Below, in pieces: positions 1-5,868 of a stretch of 5,893 bases of DNA. The stretch lies in the NCBI GenBank assembly GCA_947175005.1, contig CAMWLD010000151.1, positions 1-5,893 on the forward strand, given 5' to 3'. Under the pieces are notes generated by a model, which saw nothing but the letters and a program-made list of their open reading frames with translations, had not been told where the DNA came from and searched no databases. Origin of the DNA: an uncultured Ruminococcus sp. Its GTDB lineage: Bacteria > Bacillota > Clostridia > Oscillospirales > Ruminococcaceae. Position 1 is the stretch's first letter. Each line of letters opens with the position of its first letter. The position numbers and the translations under genes are program-made.

Positions 1-60
1 GCTTTTGAATTCATCGGCAAAGCGGAACATCATTTCCTTTTCGCCAAGGTTGTCAAGCAC
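1..60 (-). CDS. 5' end of an unidentified gene, cut by the window edge
   Basis: Only the first 20 codons are visible, reading V(M)LDNLGEKEMMFRFADEFKS, with no stop before the edge. The start chosen is GTG at 60-58. It is preceded by GGAGG at 74-70 with a 9-nt spacer, and it overlaps the end of the upstream gene by 8 nt, which suggests translational coupling. An alternative start is one of the two in-frame ATG codons at 33-28, which have a weaker AAAAGGAA sequence just upstream. The visible peptide is charged and soluble-looking, with no signal peptide or membrane segment. The function cannot be assigned from 20 residues. It is probably the fourth gene of the operon that begins at 2498. Confidence 0.55.
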   Translation of the reverse strand, partial: MLDNLGEKEMMFRFADEFKS

Positions 61-502
61 CTATGCAGTCCTCCAGCGGAAATTCCGAAAGCGGACGAGG
101 CTTTACAAATTCATAGCCGCAGGAGCAGTCAAAATTTGCATTTTTGGCACGTTCAAAAAGCGGCTTATCCGTTTCCTTGTTATAGGATAAAAGCAGGCTT
201 GTAAGGATATCCAAGTTAATGCCGATAATTTGATAGGATTCATTTTCACGGGCCTTGACTTCCTCTATAAATAATTCCCGCACTATGTCCTCCTTGTTTT
301 CCGCCTCGTAAGTATCATAAAAAAGAGCAAAGCACAATCGTGTGCGATTCAGATAGTTTTTGTCGGATATCCAATTTTCTTCATCTTCCACGGGGCAGAA
401 TATGTAGTCGGTTTTGTCTCCCGATATATATTTTTTAATATGCTTTGAGTAGCCCAAAATCAAGTCTGTAAACTCCTGTCTGAATGAATCCTTTGCTATC
501 AT
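53..502 (-). CDS. Conserved-looking soluble protein of unknown function, 149 aa
   Basis: I do not recognise this family. The start ATG at 502 is well supported: AAAGGAG at 517-511 with an 8-nt spacer. The protein is acidic and rich in Glu, Asp, Lys, Tyr and Phe, with no signal peptide and no membrane segment, so it should be cytoplasmic. It looks mostly helical, with hydrophobic stretches near residues 55-64 and 92-106. Features that stand out are a CSCG motif (Cys126, Cys128) near the C-terminus, a further Cys146, and a Pro/Arg stretch around 135-138. CSCG could bind a metal, but two cysteines alone are weak evidence. It lies 30 nt after the SLC13/ArsB-like permease gene with no terminator between, so it is probably co-transcribed with the two transporters. 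Its reading frame overlaps the next gene by 8 nt. It could be an accessory protein for the transporters or simply an unrelated passenger. Confidence 0.85.
   Translation of the reverse strand: MIAKDSFRQEFTDLILGYSKHIKKYISGDKTDYIFCPVEDEENWISDKNYLNRTRLCFALFYDTYEAENKEDIVRELFIEEVKARENESYQIIGINLDILTSLLLSYNKETDKPLFERAKNANFDCSCGYEFVKPRPLSEFPLEDCIGA
70..74 (-). promoter_or_regulatory. Ribosome binding site inside the 3' end of the upstream gene
   Basis: GGAGG on the minus strand lies 9 nt before the GTG at 60-58. It sits within the last codons of the 149-residue unknown protein (the Leu-Glu-Asp stretch), so the coding sequence also carries the initiation signal of the next gene. This site is the main reason for calling a GTG-started gene at the window edge. 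Confidence 0.6.
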
Positions 503-532
503 TGTTTCTTCTCCTTTAAAATGATGTCAAGG

Positions 533-1624
533 CTATTTGCAAAGTATGTACAGTACAGCTAAAAACAGAACATTCATAAGTGTAAAGCAGAGCATATATT
601 TCCTGCTGTCTGAGCCCTTGCTGCCTGTGTATATTTTAAAGGAAATAAGGCTTGCCATGGAGGCAATGATCGTTCCCATGCCGCCGATATTCACGCCTAA
701 GATAAGCGCTCTGATATCGTCCGTAAAGCCCGAAAGCATTACCGCTGCGGGAACATTGGAGATTACCTGGCTAAGCAGTATCGCAGTTTCTATCTCACGG
801 TCTGTTATCACCCACTGCATAAATGAAGTGACTGCGGGAATGTTTTTGATATTCCCCACAAATATGAAGAATGCGGCAAAGGTCACCAGCAGGCCGTAAT
901 CCACTTCGCTGAACAGTGCAGGCTCTAAGATAGCTGCCGCAATGCAGATCGAGGCAAAGAGGGTGATGTTATCCACCAGTCCGAAAACAGAAAGTATGCA
1001 AAGTATGAAAAGCACGCCGTAAATAATAAGAAACCGTGGGTTTTTCAGCTGCACCTTATGGGTCTTTACCTCGGTTATTTTATCGGGTTTAATGTGGATA
1101 AGACAAATCATCAGCAAAATAAGGCTGATAGCCGTGGGCTTTGCGGTTATACCGAAAAATTCCCCGGGGGACATCTCCGAAAGAGTGAACAGGTAGAGAT
1201 TCTGCGGGTTGCCTATGGGTGTGAATGCGCTGCCGAGGTTTGCGGCTATGGTTTGCAGGACAATGGGGTAAACAGGGGAGCGGTTCAGCTCCTTATAGAT
1301 CATTACCGTAAAAGGCACAAAGGTAATAAGCGCCACATCATTGGTTATAAGCATGGCGCTGAAAAAGGCGGAGAACACCAGCAGGAATGCAAGTCTGCGG
1401 GCATTTCCCGAAATTTTGGTCACAAAACCCGTTATTTTGCGGAAAACATTTCCTCTGCGCAGTCCTGCCGCCACTGCCATAAGGCAGAACAAAAGGGAGA
1501 TTATTTCCGTGTCCACATATGCCCCGTAATTCGTCACGGGTACGAGAAAGCAGGATACAACTGCCGCAACTACCGAGATAACGGCGGCAGCTTCTTTTTT
1601 TAAGAATTTTTTTATTTCCGGCAT
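533..1624 (-). CDS. ArsB/NhaD/SLC13-type ion transporter superfamily permease
   Basis: This is a polytopic membrane protein of 363 residues with about ten hydrophobic segments, probably a cytoplasmic-membrane secondary transporter. Two family-like half-domain signatures are visible. The first half has FSAMLITNDVALITFVPF (about 88-105, with the conserved ITND) and NLGSAFTPIGNPQNLYL (129-145). The second half has the matching SQVISNVPAAVML (285-297) and GVNIGGMGT (310-318). These paired Asn/Pro-rich re-entrant motifs are typical of the ArsB, NhaD, CitMHS and DASS branches of the superfamily. A hydrophilic linker at about 178-197 separates the halves. Members commonly have over 400 residues, so this one is short. 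The start ATG has AAAGGA upstream with about 10 nt spacing, and the gene begins 19 nt after the ArsP_2-like gene. Possible substrates are arsenite or another oxyanion, sodium/proton exchange, or a dicarboxylate. The sequence does not decide between them, although the metal-exporter neighbour slightly favours an efflux role. Confidence 0.88.
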   Translation of the reverse strand: MPEIKKFLKKEAAAVISVVAAVVSCFLVPVTNYGAYVDTEIISLLFCLMAVAAGLRRGNVFRKITGFVTKISGNARRLAFLLVFSAFFSAMLITNDVALITFVPFTVMIYKELNRSPVYPIVLQTIAANLGSAFTPIGNPQNLYLFTLSEMSPGEFFGITAKPTAISLILLMICLIHIKPDKITEVKTHKVQLKNPRFLIIYGVLFILCILSVFGLVDNITLFASICIAAAILEPALFSEVDYGLLVTFAAFFIFVGNIKNIPAVTSFMQWVITDREIETAILLSQVISNVPAAVMLSGFTDDIRALILGVNIGGMGTIIASMASLISFKIYTGSKGSDSRKYMLCFTLMNVLFLAVLYILCK

Positions 1625-1643
1625 TTTGCAGCAGTCCTTTCGG

Positions 1644-2498
1644 TTAAAATATCATATTCAAAATCACGCCCGCAAGTCCTCCCGTAAGAAGAAGATACAG
1701 GAGAAAGGCCGAATTTTCTTTAAGGTTTTTATTTGCTTTAAACAGCACCGCAAGCCCCATGCCCGCTCCCGAGCAAAGTCCGCCCGCCGCCGTGCCAAAT
1801 GAGATAGCGCCCGAGGCGTATAATTCCGTGAGTACCACAGAGGAGGCGCAGTTGGGGATAAGTCCCACCAATGCTGCCACAAAGGGCTGGAATATGCCGA
1901 GTCCCTCAAGGAAAATTTTCAGCCGTTCTTCCCCTGCTATCCTCAGAACAAAGCCTAAAATAAGGTTCACCAGGAGAATGAACAGGAAAATTTTCACGGT
2001 ATGCTTCAGGGAGGAAAACCATATCCCATGTTCGCCGCAGCCGCATTCGGTGCATATTTCCTCAAAGCAGGGGTCGTCGTCATTCCTGAAAAGCTTTTTC
2101 ATAATAACGCCGAAAAGGCTGCCCATAATTATTGCAATAATTATTTTAACGGCAATAAGTCCCCACAGCTTGCCTGCCATATCCGGGTGCGCCAGCAGCA
2201 CGGGCACTGCCTCGTCCGAGGTGGAGATGAACACTGCCATAAGCGCGCCTGCGCCTATAATGCGGCTTGAATACAGGTTCGCCGCCGCAATGGAGAAGCC
2301 GCACTGGGGAATGCAGCCGAGAGCCGCTCCCAGCCCCGAGCCTGCAAATGCAGAGTGTCCCGCTTTTTCAAGGGCAGCCGCAAGCTTGTCCCCCGCCTTA
2401 TGCTCTATATATTCCATAAGCAGAAATGCCGCATACAAAAAGGGCAGCATTTTTACCGAGTCGATAAGTGCGTCAATGATAATTTCCCAAAAGTTCAT
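1644..2498 (-). CDS. ArsP_2-like putative 10-TM heavy-metal exporter
   Basis: This is a 284-residue integral membrane protein resembling the family described as putative 10-TM heavy-metal exporters, often annotated as putative manganese transporter or arsenic efflux protein. Its hallmark is an internal duplication. GCIPQCGFS followed by LYSS (61-78) in the first half matches GLIPNCASS followed by LYAS (212-229) in the second, each a Gly/Pro/Cys turn preceding a membrane segment. The halves are joined by a hydrophilic loop at about 138-160 with four cysteines (144, 149, 152, 154), acidic residues and His157, which could bind a soft metal. Other possible substrate ligands are Cys62, Cys66 and Cys217 in the membrane. 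The start ATG follows GGAAGG with a 5-nt spacer. It is the first gene behind the promoter at 2547-2575 and is followed after 19 nt by a second transporter. No ArsR-type regulator, ArsA or ArsC lies in the window. The family call is fairly sure; the metal is not known. Confidence 0.87.
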   Translation of the reverse strand: MNFWEIIIDALIDSVKMLPFLYAAFLLMEYIEHKAGDKLAAALEKAGHSAFAGSGLGAALGCIPQCGFSIAAANLYSSRIIGAGALMAVFISTSDEAVPVLLAHPDMAGKLWGLIAVKIIIAIIMGSLFGVIMKKLFRNDDDPCFEEICTECGCGEHGIWFSSLKHTVKIFLFILLVNLILGFVLRIAGEERLKIFLEGLGIFQPFVAALVGLIPNCASSVVLTELYASGAISFGTAAGGLCSGAGMGLAVLFKANKNLKENSAFLLYLLLTGGLAGVILNMIF

Positions 2499-2530
2499 AT
2501 AAGCCTTCCGTTTCTTCCGAATAATTTTAC

Positions 2531-2546
2531 ATAATCGTACTATTAT
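2531..2546. promoter_or_regulatory. Candidate operator: near-palindrome at the transcription start
   Basis: The 16-bp sequence ATAATCGTACTATTAT is an inverted repeat in which 14 of 16 positions are symmetrical (ATAAT-N-GTAC-N-ATTAT). It sits immediately downstream of the -10 box at 2547-2552 and covers the expected start site near 2540, where a bound repressor would block initiation. The surroundings are AT-rich, so chance symmetry is a real alternative. The sequence does not look like a standard ArsR/SmtB box, and no regulator gene is visible. Confidence 0.35.
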
Positions 2547-2575
2547 ATTACACCATATTTCGGAGGATTTGTCAA
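2547..2575 (-). promoter_or_regulatory. SigA-type promoter for the exporter operon
   Basis: On the minus strand there is a perfect TTGACA at 2575-2570, a 17-bp spacer, and TGTAAT at 2552-2547. TGG directly before the hexamer makes this an extended -10. A TATAAT also overlaps slightly downstream but has the wrong spacing (22 bp). The expected start near 2540 leaves a leader of only about 40 nt before the ATG at 2498, too short for a yybP-ykoY manganese riboswitch or other large riboswitch. The -35 box lies 12 bp from the edge of the palindromic repeat. Confidence 0.82.
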
Positions 2576-2587
2576 GGGGATTTTAAC

Positions 2588-2728
2588 AATTAATAATTAA
2601 TAATTAATAATGCGGTACTGCTTACGCCAGTGAATTAATAATTTATTAAATAAAAAAACAGCACTGCTGTTTATTCAGTGCTGTTTAATAAAAATTCACG
2701 TATTCATCAATTATTAATTATTAATTAT
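2588..2728. repeat. 141-bp composite imperfect palindrome with tandem 7-mer arms
   Basis: The left arm (2588-2611) is 3.4 tandem copies of AATTAAT. The right arm (2709-2728) is about 2.9 copies of the complementary unit AATTATT in inverted orientation. Moving inward, GTGAATT (2630-2636) pairs with AATTCAC (2693-2699), TTTATT (2642-2647) pairs with AATAAA (2687-2692), and the core is the 11-bp terminator stem. Unpaired asymmetric patches are 2612-2629 on the left and 2700-2708 on the right. The left patch overlaps a small ACTG/CAGT hairpin. There is no open reading frame inside. The size, terminal inverted repeats and lack of coding capacity resemble a MITE or a REP-like intergenic element, but it could equally be a locally evolved AT-rich terminator region. 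The last TAA copy forms the stop codon of the MalG-like gene. Confidence 0.65.
2651..2686 (-). terminator. Intrinsic terminator of the sugar ABC operon
   Basis: Read on the minus strand, AAACAGCACTG (2686-2676) and CAGTGCTGTTT (2666-2656) form a perfect 11-bp stem around a 9-nt loop, followed by an uninterrupted T run (2658-2652) and then more T-rich sequence. It begins about 40 nt after the stop of the MalG-like gene. On the plus strand the stem is followed by a poor T tract, so it should act mainly in the minus direction, consistent with both flanking operons running that way. Confidence 0.93.
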
Positions 2729-3612
2729 CCCTTGACCGCTCCCGCAATAACTCCCTCAATGATATATTTCTGTCCTATCAGATAGAAAATTATTATGGGG
2801 AGTATCGCCAGCACAAGCATTGCCATAAAGCCGCCCCAGTTTACCGAGCCATATGCTCCTTGCATGGCTATTTGTATCGCTACGGGCAGGGTCTTGTTGC
2901 CTGTGCCGAGGATAAGGTAAGGGAGCAGGTAGTCATTCCATATCCACATTGCGTTGAGAATGGCGACTGTTACCGCTGTGGGGCGAAGTATGGGCATTAC
3001 TATGCCAAAAAAGGTCTGCACGGGATTGCAGCCGTCAATCTGAGCTGCTTCCTCCAGTTCATAGGGTACGCTTTTCACAAAGCCCGCCAGCATGAACACC
3101 GACAGCCCCGCTCCGAATCCGAGATACACAAATATTATTCCGATAGGATTGTTAAGTCCTATCTTTGTTACAACGTAGGTCATGGTGTACATTACCATTT
3201 GGAACGGAACTATCATTGAAAAGGTGAACAGGCTGTATATCCCTTTGCACAGCGGTGAATTGCTGCGGACGATATACCATGCGGTCATGGAGGTGAAGAG
3301 CACCAGCGCCGCCACGCTCCCTGCGGTTATAAAGAGCGATCTGCCGAAGGCGGCGGGAATATCGGCGGATTTTATGCCTGTGATATAGTTGTCAAGTCCC
3401 GCAAAGGTCTCTGCGGTAGGCAGCTCAAAGGGTCTGCCCATAATGCTGAATTTGGTTTTGAATGAATTGAGGAAAACCACAAGAATAGGGAATATAAACA
3501 GGGCTGCCAGTATTATCAGCAGCAGCACTGCCCAGGCGTTTTTAAAGGGCTTGCCGCCTTTGTTTTTGGTTTCTTTTTTGGGGCTGCCGCCGTTTGTTAT
3601 CGCAATGTCCAT
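2725..3612 (-). CDS. MalG/UgpE-type carbohydrate ABC transporter permease
   Basis: This is the second inner-membrane subunit of a sugar importer, 295 residues from the start chosen, a normal family length. A hydrophilic, Lys/Gly-rich N-terminus of about 25 residues is followed by six predicted membrane segments (about 27-49, 91-113, 125-147, 153-177, 211-233, 261-283). The ATPase-contact EAA loop is clear: ELEEAAQIDG at about 185-194 followed by the FFGIVMPILRP stretch. The C-terminus, ending in GAVKG, is typical of the family, so the gene appears complete. A GTG at 3621 lies in the same frame, but it is only 1 nt from the Shine-Dalgarno sequence. The ATG at 3612 has a 10-nt spacer and follows the upstream stop by 1 nt, so it is preferred. 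It should dimerise with the MalF-like permease and use an ATPase encoded elsewhere. The substrate is probably an oligosaccharide. Confidence 0.95.
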   Translation of the reverse strand: MDIAITNGGSPKKETKNKGGKPFKNAWAVLLLIILAALFIFPILVVFLNSFKTKFSIMGRPFELPTAETFAGLDNYITGIKSADIPAAFGRSLFITAGSVAALVLFTSMTAWYIVRSNSPLCKGIYSLFTFSMIVPFQMVMYTMTYVVTKIGLNNPIGIIFVYLGFGAGLSVFMLAGFVKSVPYELEEAAQIDGCNPVQTFFGIVMPILRPTAVTVAILNAMWIWNDYLLPYLILGTGNKTLPVAIQIAMQGAYGSVNWGGFMAMLVLAILPIIIFYLIGQKYIIEGVIAGAVKG

Positions 3613-3613
3613 G

Positions 3614-4456
3614 CTATGCACGCTCCTCTCGCTGCCCTGTCAGCCGAAGCTGAATAAAGGCGATAAGTGCCACTATCAGGAAGAATATCACAGCCTTTGC
3701 CTGTCCTACTCCCTGCCAGCCCACTCTGCCGTAAAAGGTGTTGTAGATATCAAGGGCGAGCATGGAGGTCTGTCGGGCGGGCGCTCCCGCTGTCAGTGCA
3801 AGGTTCTGATCGAATAGCTTAAAGGCGTTTGTAAGGGTCAGGAATGTGCAGATAGTCACCGAGGGCATTACCATGGGAATGGTTATCTTAAACAGCGCCT
3901 GCCTGCCCGTAGCTCCGTCGATATATGCTGCCTGTATAAGCTCCTTGGGGATATTCTGGAGGCCTGCAATATAAATTACCATCATATACCCTATCATCTG
4001 CCAGTTGGTAAGGATAACAAGTCCCCAGAAGCCGTATTCGGCTTTGTAGGTGATATCCACGCCGAAGCCTGCCAGCACACCGTTTATTATCAGATTCCAG
4101 ATATACCCCAGAACTATACCGCCTATAAGGTTCGGCATAAAGAATATGGTCCGGAAGACGTTAGTGCCTTTTATGCCCTTGGTAAGCAGCAGGGCAAGAC
4201 AGAATGCAAAGATATTCACGGTTATAATGGAGACCGCCGTGAATTTCACCGTGAACCACAGGGCATTTGTAAAGTCGCTGTTTGAGAATATTCGTGCATA
4301 ATTTGCAAAGCCCGTAAATTCGGCATTACCCACGGTGGTGAATTTGCAGAAGGACAAGTACAGTCCCATAGCAAAGGGCACTATAAAGGCTGCCGCAAAG
4401 GCCGCCAGCGTGGGCAGGACGAACAGGGGAAAATATTTCGATAGATTTTTATTCAT
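3614..4456 (-). CDS. MalF/UgpA-type carbohydrate ABC transporter permease
   Basis: This is the first inner-membrane subunit of the sugar importer, 280 residues with six predicted membrane segments (about 11-35, 68-92, 103-125, 148-168, 198-216, 252-272). It is the short form without the large periplasmic P2 loop of enterobacterial MalF, as is usual in Firmicutes. Family motifs include FRTIFFMPNLIGGIVLGYIW (101-120) and the EAA loop ELIQAAYIDGATGRQALFKI (172-191) ending in a TIPM stretch, which contacts the ATPase. The start ATG is preceded by AAGGAAAG with about 9 nt spacing from AGGA. It begins 23 nt after the binding-protein gene, with no terminator between, and ends 1 nt before the MalG-like start. 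It is co-transcribed with both and should form a heterodimeric channel with the MalG-like protein. Confidence 0.95.
   Translation of the reverse strand: MNKNLSKYFPLFVLPTLAAFAAAFIVPFAMGLYLSFCKFTTVGNAEFTGFANYARIFSNSDFTNALWFTVKFTAVSIITVNIFAFCLALLLTKGIKGTNVFRTIFFMPNLIGGIVLGYIWNLIINGVLAGFGVDITYKAEYGFWGLVILTNWQMIGYMMVIYIAGLQNIPKELIQAAYIDGATGRQALFKITIPMVMPSVTICTFLTLTNAFKLFDQNLALTAGAPARQTSMLALDIYNTFYGRVGWQGVGQAKAVIFFLIVALIAFIQLRLTGQREERA
3623..3630 (-). promoter_or_regulatory. Ribosome binding site that decides the MalG-like start
   Basis: GAGAGGAG on the minus strand lies within the last codons of the upstream permease gene. It is 10 nt from the ATG at 3612 but only 1 nt from the in-frame GTG at 3621, so the ATG is the workable start. 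The TAG stop of the upstream gene (3616-3614) falls between this site and the ATG, an arrangement that favours reinitiation or coupled translation of the two permeases. Confidence 0.75.
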
Positions 4457-4479
4457 TATTTTCTTTCCTTAATCTGCGA

Positions 4480-5868
4480 TCAAAGCATGGAGGCTTCGTT
4501 CTGCCAGGAATTTACAAAATCGTTCTTAACGTCCTCCCATTCCTTTGAGCCCTGGGCATACTGAAGCAGGGAAGAACCGAAATCGTCCTTGAAGGTCTGG
4601 CTGGGGAATACGGTAAAGCTCCAGGGAACGCTCTGCTTGTTTTCCATATCCATCCAGCGGAGAACTTCTCTGCTTAAAGGATCGGCAGGGCGTTCGTCCT
4701 CGGTGAAGGTGTCAAAGGGAGCGATAAAGCCCAGCTTGTTTATTACAAAGTCCTTGCCTGTTTCGGAGGAATAGAGCCAGAAAAGGAAATCCTTTGCTGC
4801 CTGCTGTTCGTCGGGAGTGGCGGCGGAGTTTATGCACAGGTAATTTTCCGTGCCTATGCAAAGTCCCTGGCTTTCCTCGCCGTCAATGCCCATATACACG
4901 GGGAGCATTTTTATATTTTCAGCTTTTACGGTGTTTCCGGGGATCTCGCTGATCTGCGACCATGCCCAGCTGCCGTTCTGCACCATGGCGCACTCGCCAA
5001 GTGCAAATTCCGCCATGGATTCATCGGTGATCTTTGAGCCTAACAGCTTTCTGTCAATGGTGGAGTTGTTAAGGTACAGATCGAAGATACCCTTGTAATT
5101 ATCGGAATAGTCAAAGTTGATGTTATTTACGCCGTCCCCTGTAAGGTCGATGTTGTTATTGGTAAATTCATATGCCATTGGGATATTGGCAAGGTGGGTC
5201 GTCCAGCGCCAGTCGTCCCCCGATTTAAGGGAGGTTGCGGCAAATACGCCCTTTATCCCCAAGGCTTCGGAATTTGCCTGCATATCCGTTACAAGGGTCT
5301 TCAGTTCCTCAAAGGAATCTATCTCATCCATGGAAACAAAGTCGGTAGCCTTGTTTTCCAGCGCAAAATAGCGCTGCATTATCTCATCATTGTAAATTAT
5401 TCCGTAGCCCTCAATGGTATAGGGTATCCCGTAGGGCATACCGTTTGAGGACACTGCGGCAGTTTTGTCAATGAGATGATTGTAAATATCCGAACCCGTA
5501 AGGTCAAGGCAGTAGTCACGCCAGTTGGCATATCCCCTCGGGCCGTTCACCTGGAAGATCACGGGCGCTTCGGAGGTGGACATTTTTGCGCTGAGAGTCT
5601 GCTCGTAGGTGTTGTTGGCGGCAGTTTCCACAATAAGGGTGTTGCCTGTTTCCTCGGCATATTTTGCGGCTATCTCATCGTAGACGGGAGCTATTTCCGG
5701 CTTGAAGTTGAGAAAGCGCACTGTGGCGTTCTGCTGCTTGTTGGAGTTGTCGTTTACAGCAGATTCAATGGTGCTGCCCTCGTCCTCACGGGAGCTTTTG
5801 CAGGCCGTAAGGGAGCAAAGCAGTGCGGCAGCGGCCATAACTGCCGTTACATTTCTTGTATATTTCAT
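4480..5868 (-). CDS. Sugar ABC transporter substrate-binding lipoprotein
   Basis: This is an extracellular solute-binding protein of family 1 type, 462 residues, and the probable substrate-capture subunit of the importer encoded downstream. The N-terminus is a lipoprotein signal: Lys/Arg, a hydrophobic stretch, then the lipobox LTAC with Cys23 as the lipid-anchor site. A Ser/Asn/Gln-rich linker (about 24-47) leads into the folded domain at ATVRFLNFKPE. Family-typical parts include the PYGIPYTIEGYGIIYN hinge region (145-160), GECAMVQNGSWAW (291-303) and the FLFWLYSSETGKDFV segment (361-375). Trp220, Trp222, Trp301, Trp303 and Trp416 are candidates for stacking against sugar rings. A DLTGDG segment at 241-246 resembles the start of a calcium loop. 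The start ATG is preceded by AAAGGAAG about 10 nt upstream. Its promoter lies beyond the window. The ligand cannot be told from sequence alone. Confidence 0.95.
   Translation of the reverse strand: MKYTRNVTAVMAAAALLCSLTACKSSREDEGSTIESAVNDNSNKQQNATVRFLNFKPEIAPVYDEIAAKYAEETGNTLIVETAANNTYEQTLSAKMSTSEAPVIFQVNGPRGYANWRDYCLDLTGSDIYNHLIDKTAAVSSNGMPYGIPYTIEGYGIIYNDEIMQRYFALENKATDFVSMDEIDSFEELKTLVTDMQANSEALGIKGVFAATSLKSGDDWRWTTHLANIPMAYEFTNNNIDLTGDGVNNINFDYSDNYKGIFDLYLNNSTIDRKLLGSKITDESMAEFALGECAMVQNGSWAWSQISEIPGNTVKAENIKMLPVYMGIDGEESQGLCIGTENYLCINSAATPDEQQAAKDFLFWLYSSETGKDFVINKLGFIAPFDTFTEDERPADPLSREVLRWMDMENKQSVPWSFTVFPSQTFKDDFGSSLLQYAQGSKEWEDVKNDFVNSWQNEASML

Noticed and set aside
1058..1603. Plus-strand open frame (181 codons) opposite the SLC13-like permease
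   Set aside because: The Cys/His/Gly/Lys-rich translation has no domain character and mirrors the hydrophobic codons of the real gene. No promoter or good ribosome binding site is seen.
1759..2502. Long plus-strand open frame (247 codons) opposite the ArsP_2-like gene
   Set aside because: The product is Ser/Pro/Ala-rich low-complexity sequence with no recognisable domain, and the minus-strand frame has clear family motifs, a promoter and a ribosome binding site. It is an antisense shadow.
2499..2546. Riboswitch (for example yybP-ykoY) in the leader of the exporter gene
   Set aside because: The promoter position leaves only about 40 nt of leader, with no complex fold, too short for such an element.
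2612..2632. Stand-alone hairpin at GCGGTACTG...CAGTG as a second terminator
   Set aside because: Only 4 bp pair around a 7-nt loop, and no T tract follows directly, so it is too weak to call as a terminator.
2588..2728. CRISPR array or origin iterons from the tandem AT-rich 7-mers
   Set aside because: The units are contiguous 7-mers without spacers, inverted at the two ends, and no cas or replication-initiator gene or DnaA boxes are nearby.
3613..3621. Upstream GTG start for the MalG-like gene
   Set aside because: The GTG is only 1 nt from the GAGGAG sequence, too close for initiation, whereas the ATG at 3612 has proper spacing.
3389..3817. Plus-strand open frame across the junction of the two permease genes
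   Set aside because: It lies fully antisense to two well-supported, tightly spaced permeases and has no family features.
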